Positions 32,634 through 39,057 of a stretch of 39,057 nucleotides of DNA are shown piece by piece. The notes under the pieces were generated by a model. That model was not told the origin of the DNA and did no database searches. It saw nothing but the letters and a program-made list of their open reading frames with translations. Origin of the DNA: an uncultured Selenomonadaceae bacterium (GTDB lineage: Bacteria > Bacillota > Negativicutes > Selenomonadales > Selenomonadaceae); contig CAJOFR010000023.1 in NCBI GenBank assembly GCA_905234195.1, positions 1-39,057 of the forward strand, given 5' to 3'. Numbering within the stretch: position 1 is the first letter of the stretch; every line of letters begins with the position of its first letter. The translations under genes and the position numbers were made by a program.

Positions 32634-32703
32634 CTTTGTTTTGATTGTTACATTCAGTTGGCAAAACCTCCAAAGTTTACATACATAACCAGCACTTAGG
32701 AGG
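32634..32703 (+). promoter_or_regulatory. Second RAT site overlapping an SD-hiding hairpin before the porin
   Basis: GATTGTTAC (32643-32651) and GGCAAAACC (32660-32668) match both halves of a LicT-type RAT. No terminator or T-run follows. Instead, CCTCCAAAG (32667-32675) can pair with CTTAGGAGG (32695-32703), one A-A mismatch, covering the porin Shine-Dalgarno AGGAGG (32698-32703). An alternative fold (CTTTG 32634-32638 with CAAAG 32671-32675, and TTTTG 32639-32643 with CAAAA 32662-32666) excludes that hairpin. This suggests control of translation; it is inferred from sequence only. Confidence 0.55.
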
Positions 32704-32710
32704 AAAAGAC

Positions 32711-34078
32711 ATGAAAAAGAAACTTTTGGTAGCGGCGTTGTCGTCAGCAATAATTTGCGTGGGTGCACATGTGTCGGCGTCGTCAAACTTTTTTGCGGAC
32801 GTGCCCGCAGATGATTGGTCTTATAGTGCAGTAAATGAATTGATCGCAACGGGGAAAATTGCAGGCTACACGGAAAAAATTCCCGACGGCAGAATTATGA
32901 GCCGATTAGAAATGGCGATGATTGTCGACGAGGCGCAGAAAAATTTATCCGCCTTCAACGAAACTGAAAGGGCGACGATTGAAAGACTCGGCAAGGAATA
33001 TTTTTATGACGTAAAAAAAGTTCAGCTGCTCAATAAAATCAATACCGCCGACGAAAAATCTTTGGAAGATAAAAAACTTGACGAAGAATTCACGCCCGAA
33101 GAAAAATCTAAAATTAAGGCACTTGCGGACAAATTGGACGTTGGTGGCTATGTGCGACTTAGGAATGACCATTACTTGACCGACAGCGGAAGAACCACAC
33201 GCGCCAACATGGTTCACGTACAAGTTAATACAACTTACAAAGTCAACGACGATTGGCAAGCGCACCTTGACATGGGCTATCGTAACTCTTTAAGCGGATT
33301 TGACGAAACGAGAAATTTAGCGTTCAGTGACAGCGGAGAAAACGAAACCGGTTTTAAAATGGATACGTATCTAACGGGCAAACTGTTCAGAGACGCTTTG
33401 ACCGTCAAGCTCGGCAAATGAAATGAGTGGAATCCCTTCGGCTGGGGCATGGACATTGACTGCGATTTTTCCGGCGTGCAACTTGTCTACGGTAAAAAGG
33501 ATTTTAAAACTTTCTTTACGTTTGGTAAAATGGACTTGTGGGATAATTTCATGGGTGGCGACCGCGACCACGAACATGTTACAAGTTTGCGTTTCTTCTA
33601 CCCGTTCAGCAGAAAGGCCGATGTCAATTTCGGTGTAGCGTACACTTCCGGAATGAAGAGCCGCTATCAAGATCCGGACAAAAGATTTTTCTCGTACTAC
33701 GCTCACGCCCATTACAAATTCGACCACAACTGGGATCTGCGCGTCGGCACAATCAACAGCAATGCAAAACGTGATAATACTGCCATCGCAGGAACAAAGA
33801 CAAAAAGACCCGGTCGTTGGGTGCAACTGCAATATAAAGACGTTGACTTGCAAAAACCCAACTCCTATTCTATCACGGCGGATTATCGTTACGAGCCGGC
33901 TTTGAATTGGGTCACGGTTACTGACTGGTGCGGGCTGAACGAAAAATTCTTCCGCCTTGGTGTCTCTTATGTCCCCGCGAAAAATATCTTGCTGAATTCT
34001 TTCTACACTTGGGCGCGCGAAATTGACACCAATGCAAAAAATGATCTCTACCGTTTCGAGGCAGACTATTTCTTTTAA
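32711..34078 (+). pseudogene. SLH-domain outer-membrane porin, interrupted by one in-frame TGA
   Basis: One reading frame from ATG 32711 to TAA 34078 encodes a typical Negativicutes porin, except for a TGA at 33419-33421 after KLGK. The N-terminal signal peptide (KKKLLVAALSSAIICVGAHVSA) is followed by an SLH domain (FFADVPADDWSYSAVNELIATGKI and so on, residues about 25-80), a short alpha-helical linker and a beta-barrel. The barrel continues in the same frame after the stop (NEWNPFGWGMD) and ends in aromatic FEADYFF, the outer-membrane insertion signal. Before the stop only a few strands would be made. The TGA could be a TGG (Trp) mutation, giving GKWNEWNPFGWG. It lies between licT and the PTS gene, so it likely admits beta-glucosides. 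It could be a true pseudogene, a read-through product or a sequencing error. Confidence 0.8.
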
Positions 34079-34096
34079 TTAGAGAGGTGATTGAAT

Positions 34097-36031
34097 ATGG
34101 CACGCAAGTATGAAAAACTCGCGGCTGATATTGTAAAAAATGTCGGCGGCAAAGAAAACGTAATCTCTTTGGCGCACTGCATTACGCGTCTTCGTTTTAA
34201 ACTCAAGGACGAAAAAAAAGCCAACACTGATATTTTAAAGGCAATGGACGGCGTCGTTACCGTCGTGCAGAGCGGCGGACAATATCAAGTGGTTATCGGA
34301 AATCAGGTGGGCGAAGTCTTTGACGAAATTTTGGCGTCGCAGGGCATTCAAGGCGCGGGCGGACAAGATGCTGCTGAAGAGGACGACGCGCCGAAAAAAC
34401 CGCTTGATATGTTTATCGACACGGTCAGCGGAATTTTTACGCCGGTGCTCGGAGTTTTGGCGGCGTCCGGTATGGTCAAGGGCTTGACTGCACTTTTGGC
34501 GGCGTTTGAAATTATCGACACCAAAAGCGGAACTTATCAGATTATGTCGGTTATCGGCGACGCATTTTTCTTTTTCCTGCCGATATTTTTAGGATACAGC
34601 GCGTCGAAAAAATTTAAGATGAGCGAATTTGCGGCAATGGCAATAGGCGCGGCGTTGGTCTATCCGAGTTGGGCACCGCTGTTGCAGGGCGAACCCCTCT
34701 ACGAAGTTTTGCAAGGCTCGATCTTTCATTCGCCCGTCCACCTGGAATTTTTGGGGATACCGGTTTTGCTGATGAATTATGCGTCAAGCGTTATCCCGAT
34801 AATTTTAGCGGTGTGGGTCGGCGCGAAAGTTGAAAAGTTTTACGCGGGAGTTATCCCCACGCTTTTAAAAGGCTTCGGCATTCCGTTTTGCACGCTGTTG
34901 ACGATGATTCCGTTGACTTTGCTCGTCGTCGGCCCCATTGCCACATGGGCAGGGCAAGCAGTCGGCGCGGCGGCCACAGGTATTTTCAACGTAAGCCCGA
35001 TTCTTGCAGGATTGTTTATCGGCGGATTCTGGCAAGTATTTGTAATGTTCGGTCTTCATTGGGGGCTTGTGCCTATCATGATTCAAAATATCGTCACGTA
35101 CGGCGCGGATCCTGTCGTTATCACGATGTTTGGTACGACCTTCGCGCAGATTGGTGTTGTCTTGGCGATTATTTTGAAAACCAAAGATCAAAAGCTGAAG
35201 GGAATTGCTATCCCTGCATTTTTGAGCGGCATTTTCGGCGTGACGGAGCCGGCAATTTACGGCGTCACTCTCCCGCGCAAAAAATTCTTCATCATTTCCT
35301 GCATAGGCGGCGCGATTGGCGGCGCGTTGGTTGCGATTTTGGGCGTCAAGCTTTTTATTTTCGGCGGGCTGGGCGTCTTCCAGTATCCTTGCTTTATTGA
35401 CCCAGCGACGAACGACGTCAGCGGAATGTACAGTGGCATGATTGTTTCGGCGGTTGCTTTTGCGGCGGGTTTCGCGATGACGTTCCCCATCTACAAAGAT
35501 GAAATTGTTGCAGCTCCTGCGGCGGCTGCTCCCGCTCCCGTCGAAGAACCTGCGGAAGAAATTCCTGCGGAACTCCGGCGCGAAGTTTTGGCAAGCCCGC
35601 TCACCGGCAACCTTGTTGCTCTCCCCGACGTACCCGACGAAGTTTTTGCAAGCGGAGTGCTCGGCAAGGGAATCGCCGTCGAACCGACTGTAGGAAAAGT
35701 TTTTGCTCCCGCTGACGCCGAAGTTACGACGCTCTTCCCGACAGGGCACGCTATCGGACTCAAAACCGTCAACGGCGCAGAACTTTTAATTCATATCGGC
35801 ATGGACACCGTCAAAATGAATGGCGACGGTTTTAAAACTCACGTCGCGCAGGGCGATAAAGTTACGAAAGGTCAGCTCCTCATTGAATTTGACATTGACA
35901 AAATAAAAAAAGCAGGTTACCCGATTATTACGCCGGTGCTCGTCACCAACACCGCCGCTTACAAAGATATTGTCACCGTTGAAGGAAATAAAATAAACAA
36001 CGGCGAAAATTTAATCAGCACTGTTATTTAA
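34097..36031 (+). CDS. bglF: PTS beta-glucoside transporter IIBCA
   Basis: This 644-residue three-domain PTS permease has EIIB at 1-90 with phospho-Cys28 (AHCITRLRF), a membrane EIIC at about 105-460 (with GVTEPAIYGVTLP) and EIIA at about 490-644 with the phosphorylated His in LLIHIGMDTVKM (about residue 566). An Ala/Pro/Glu-rich linker separates C and A. It imports and phosphorylates aryl-beta-glucosides or cellobiose-like sugars and also controls LicT by phosphorylation. ATG 34097 is preferred over TTG 34091 because of the GAGGTG spacing. It lies 18 bp after the porin and 21 bp before bglA. Confidence 0.93.
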   Translation: MARKYEKLAADIVKNVGGKENVISLAHCITRLRFKLKDEKKANTDILKAMDGVVTVVQSGGQYQVVIGNQVGEVFDEILASQGIQGAGGQDAAEEDDAPKKPLDMFIDTVSGIFTPVLGVLAASGMVKGLTALLAAFEIIDTKSGTYQIMSVIGDAFFFFLPIFLGYSASKKFKMSEFAAMAIGAALVYPSWAPLLQGEPLYEVLQGSIFHSPVHLEFLGIPVLLMNYASSVIPIILAVWVGAKVEKFYAGVIPTLLKGFGIPFCTLLTMIPLTLLVVGPIATWAGQAVGAAATGIFNVSPILAGLFIGGFWQVFVMFGLHWGLVPIMIQNIVTYGADPVVITMFGTTFAQIGVVLAIILKTKDQKLKGIAIPAFLSGIFGVTEPAIYGVTLPRKKFFIISCIGGAIGGALVAILGVKLFIFGGLGVFQYPCFIDPATNDVSGMYSGMIVSAVAFAAGFAMTFPIYKDEIVAAPAAAAPAPVEEPAEEIPAELRREVLASPLTGNLVALPDVPDEVFASGVLGKGIAVEPTVGKVFAPADAEVTTLFPTGHAIGLKTVNGAELLIHIGMDTVKMNGDGFKTHVAQGDKVTKGQLLIEFDIDKIKKAGYPIITPVLVTNTAAYKDIVTVEGNKINNGENLISTVI

Positions 36032-36052
36032 TTTTGAAAGGAGATTTTATAA

Positions 36053-37522
<1,470 letters not shown>

Positions 37523-37580
37523 TTCTTTTCCCTTAAAACTTTCCCCTTATTCTTTACCTCTTTCCCCTTGAGAAGGATCT

Positions 37581-37691
37581 CTTCTTTTCTTTTGGCACAA
37601 AAGAAAAGAAGCAAAAGAAAACTGCCCGCAGAGGTCGCATCACGCGACCAAATGCGAGCGGCCGCTCATCCTTGAGCGGCCTCTTTTTTTT
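37581..37691 (+). repeat. Dispersed three-hairpin repeat, copy E
   Basis: Downstream of and co-oriented with bglA. Hairpin I (37581-37611) has arms CTTCTTTTCTTTTG/CAAAAGAAAAGAAG around GCA. Hairpin II (37624-37659) has one uncompensated mismatch in its outer stem. Hairpin III (37660-37681) is GGCCGCTCA-TCCT-TGAGCGGCC, with a compensated pair relative to copies A-C, followed by a T-run to 37691. Directly after it the open frame of the truncated MuF gene begins. Confidence 0.85.
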
Positions 37692-37727
37692 ACTAACGCG
37701 AAGTTCGCCGCGCAAGTAGAGAGAGTT

Positions 37728-38714
37728 TTGACGACGGCGTGGAACGGGATGACCTACGATAAAAGAATCAATCTGAACACGAACAAAAAGTTGGCAGGGG
37801 CATTAAGAGACGCGCTTGCACAGGCGGTGCATCGCGGGGAGTCAATTCAAAAGTTGTCGAAGGAACTGTCGAAGAAAGCTGACGTCGGATATAAGGACGC
37901 GCAACGGCTGATTCAGACAGAATTAAATTTTGTTCAGAATCAAGCGGCAGGGCAAGCGATAAGAGACGCCGAATTAGGATTTTATCAATTTATTGCGGTG
38001 CTAGACCACAGAACAACACCTATGTGTCAGAGTTTGGACGGGCAGATATTTCCGATAGAGGAAATGAATCAAGGGGAGAATGCTCCGCCGATGCACGTCC
38101 GTTGTCGGTCGACGATAGCCGCCGCTGACGGAGAAGGCAAGAAGATTTCGGGCAGAAGGGTAGCACGTGATAGCGAAGGCAGAAATATTCGGATACCGGC
38201 GGAAATGAGTTATCCGGACTGGAAGAAAGTCTATATCGATAAGACGATGACGCTTGACGAGTGGAAAGGAATCGAGCGAAAGGCGTCGAAGAATAGCACT
38301 GATGAAAAGTTGTTTTTTCGCGAACTAAGCAGAAAAAATTCCAACTTAGGGGCGTTTGTCGATTTAAAAGTTCCTATGCAGAAAAAAGCCGTCACTCAGA
38401 TTTGCCGCAAATATGGAGTTGACATTTCAGGACTAAAGATTAAAATTCAACGTGAGGAGTATTTGTTAAAATTCCCGATAGCTGGGTCTGCGGCTCCTGA
38501 AGATATTGGCAGAATAGATTTGTTACCGAATGCTTTCCAGACTAACGAACAACTTTTACGAACGATTATACATGAAAGTTGTCACGTCAAGCAGTTCAAA
38601 AAATACGGGTCTGATTATGTGCAGGAAAATAGGCATGAAATGGAACGTGTAGCCTACTGCTACGAAGAATTTTTCTATCGAATAATTAACAGGCGGTATA
38701 ATAATGAAAAATAG
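37728..38714 (+). CDS. N-terminally truncated phage MuF head protein with metallopeptidase-like C-terminus
   Basis: This protein has up to 328 residues. The MuF (SPP1 gp7) region is recognised by LDHRTTPMCQSLDG and PPMHVRCRSTI. The C-terminal domain carries HESCH at 282-286 (an HExxH zinc-protease motif) and a following Glu-containing helix (RHEMERVAYCYEEF). The frame stays open and MuF-like upstream to 37692 (TNAKFAAQVERVLTTAWNG), right against repeat copy E, so roughly the N-terminal half of a normal MuF protein is missing. The start is unclear: TTG 37728 has a poorly spaced GAGAG, and ATG 37749 is possible. It overlaps the next gene by 11 bp. MuF-linked C-terminal domains are often toxins delivered by phage; whether this fragment is made is unknown. 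Confidence 0.7.
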   Translation: MTTAWNGMTYDKRINLNTNKKLAGALRDALAQAVHRGESIQKLSKELSKKADVGYKDAQRLIQTELNFVQNQAAGQAIRDAELGFYQFIAVLDHRTTPMCQSLDGQIFPIEEMNQGENAPPMHVRCRSTIAAADGEGKKISGRRVARDSEGRNIRIPAEMSYPDWKKVYIDKTMTLDEWKGIERKASKNSTDEKLFFRELSRKNSNLGAFVDLKVPMQKKAVTQICRKYGVDISGLKIKIQREEYLLKFPIAGSAAPEDIGRIDLLPNAFQTNEQLLRTIIHESCHVKQFKKYGSDYVQENRHEMERVAYCYEEFFYRIINRRYNNEK

Positions 38715-38958
38715 ATTGTTGGATTGGTTGAAAATTATTGAAGATTTAAAGGCAGGGAATGAACCAACTTGCCCGTGCTGTGGGGAACATAATGTGGATT
38801 ATGGATATGTTGCTTTAAGCTCAAAGGAAGGGTACGGAGCAGTTTGGTGTAATGATTGTAGGCACGCGATTTGGCTTTCAAGAGTTTTTCTTAATGCTAC
38901 AGAAAAAAAGGAAATCCGAGATAACTTGCCAAGAAATTTGATTTTAGAAAAGTGGTAG
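38704..38958 (+). CDS. Small zinc-ribbon protein, putative immunity partner
   Basis: This 84-residue protein has two CxxC-type knuckles (CPCC, Cys23/Cys26; CNDC, Cys49/Cys52), enough for one structural zinc. The rest is short helices and strands with no named family. ATG 38704 overlaps the MuF-peptidase gene by 11 bp, tight coupling typical of toxin/immunity pairs. The ribosome binding site is weak (GGCGG). An immunity role is inference from position and size. Base composition is visibly more A/T-rich than in the core genes to the left. Confidence 0.6.
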   Translation: MKNRLLDWLKIIEDLKAGNEPTCPCCGEHNVDYGYVALSSKEGYGAVWCNDCRHAIWLSRVFLNATEKKEIRDNLPRNLILEKW

Positions 38959-38970
38959 GAGGGATTAACG

Positions 38971-39057
38971 TTGGTCAGCATTTTCGATTTAGCCCAATAC
39001 ATTTTAAAGAAAAAGGGTGAAATGAGCACTTGGAAACTTCAAAAGCTCTGCTATTAT
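38971..39057 (+). CDS. Panacea-domain antitoxin (SocA-like), partial
   Basis: Only the first 29 residues are in the window. They read VSIFDLAQYILKKKGEMSTW then KLQKLCYY, the start of the Panacea (DUF4065/SocA) domain, which commonly begins ..A.YIL...GE.T..KLQKL.YY. Panacea proteins are antitoxins that neutralise many unrelated toxins. The start is TTG 38971 with AGGAGGG 7 nt upstream. It lies 12 bp after the zinc-ribbon gene. The toxin partner may be farther right, outside the window. Confidence 0.7.
   Translation, partial: MVSIFDLAQYILKKKGEMSTWKLQKLCYY

Noticed and set aside
33419-33421. UGA as selenocysteine or as a recoded sense codon
   Set aside because: Several genes in the window end in TGA with correct family length (for example at 6422-6424 and 30847-30849), so the code is standard. 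No SECIS-like hairpin was seen just after the codon, and porins have no known Sec position.
37728-38714. Complete prophage at the right end
   Set aside because: Only a truncated head protein is present; no portal, terminase, capsid or integrase genes lie nearby in the window.

Overview
The window looks like chromosome from a diderm, anaerobic Firmicute of the Negativicutes (Selenomonas/Megamonas-like). The main support is a porin with an N-terminal S-layer-homology (SLH) domain, which is the outer-membrane anchoring style of that class. It sits alongside Firmicute-style genes: rapZ-yvcK, lepA-hemW, a LicT-type antiterminator with a beta-glucoside PTS, an L-lactate permease, and an oxygen-reducing flavodiiron protein. 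The genetic code is standard, since many genes end in TGA. This placement is inference from gene content, not from a marker gene.

Layout. 1-0.5 kb: the end of an IS200/IS605-type element, then an orphan double-glycine-leader peptide gene with its own promoter and terminator. 0.5-2.9 kb (minus): rapZ-yvcK, without the usual whiA partner in the window. 2.9-7.5 kb (plus): two small genes that recall phage-head-linked toxin/immunity modules, then lepA, a secreted alpha/beta hydrolase and hemW. 7.5-10.8 kb (minus): ilvB-ilvN-nagB. 10.8-13.98 kb (minus): a tightly overlapping operon of Old Yellow Enzyme, MIF-like tautomerase, Cys-less DsbA-like protein and alpha/beta hydrolase. 14-15.1 kb (plus): an HxlR-type regulator and its NAD(P)-binding partner behind a clear promoter/palindrome. 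15.15-19.2 kb: a LysR regulator divergent from an acetyltransferase, a cyclophilin-like lipoprotein and two exported hydrolases. 19.4-23.5 kb: diaminopimelate dehydrogenase, a proline-rich membrane protein, an EamA transporter and metK. 23.5-25.5 kb: a metallo-beta-lactamase-fold protein and a flavodiiron protein. 25.7-28.1 kb: a chemoreceptor and tRNA-Ala/tRNA-Glu. 28.2-31.6 kb: pfkA, lactate permease and a flavodoxin-ferredoxin protein. 31.6-37.5 kb: a beta-glucoside operon (antiterminator, porin, PTS IIBCA, 6-phospho-beta-glucosidase). 37.6-39.06 kb: a decapitated phage MuF-metallopeptidase gene, a zinc-ribbon gene and the start of a Panacea-domain antitoxin gene.

Most notable signals. (1) Five copies (8.9, 19.3, 21.3, 25.6 and 37.6 kb) of a roughly 100-bp, three-hairpin repeat. 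Each copy lies just downstream of a gene and in the same orientation as it, and the stems carry compensatory base changes. (2) In the beta-glucoside operon, two candidate RAT (antiterminator-binding) sites. The first overlaps an ordinary terminator. The second has no terminator but overlaps a hairpin that would hide the porin's ribosome binding site, suggesting translational control by a LicT-type protein. (3) The porin gene is cut by one in-frame TGA. (4) The phage-derived toxin-like region at the right end is joined directly to repeat copy E. (5) An orphan RiPP/bacteriocin-like precursor lies at the left end.

Coordinates of starts were moved from the longest ORF where a ribosome binding site or family alignment favoured an internal start; each case is stated.
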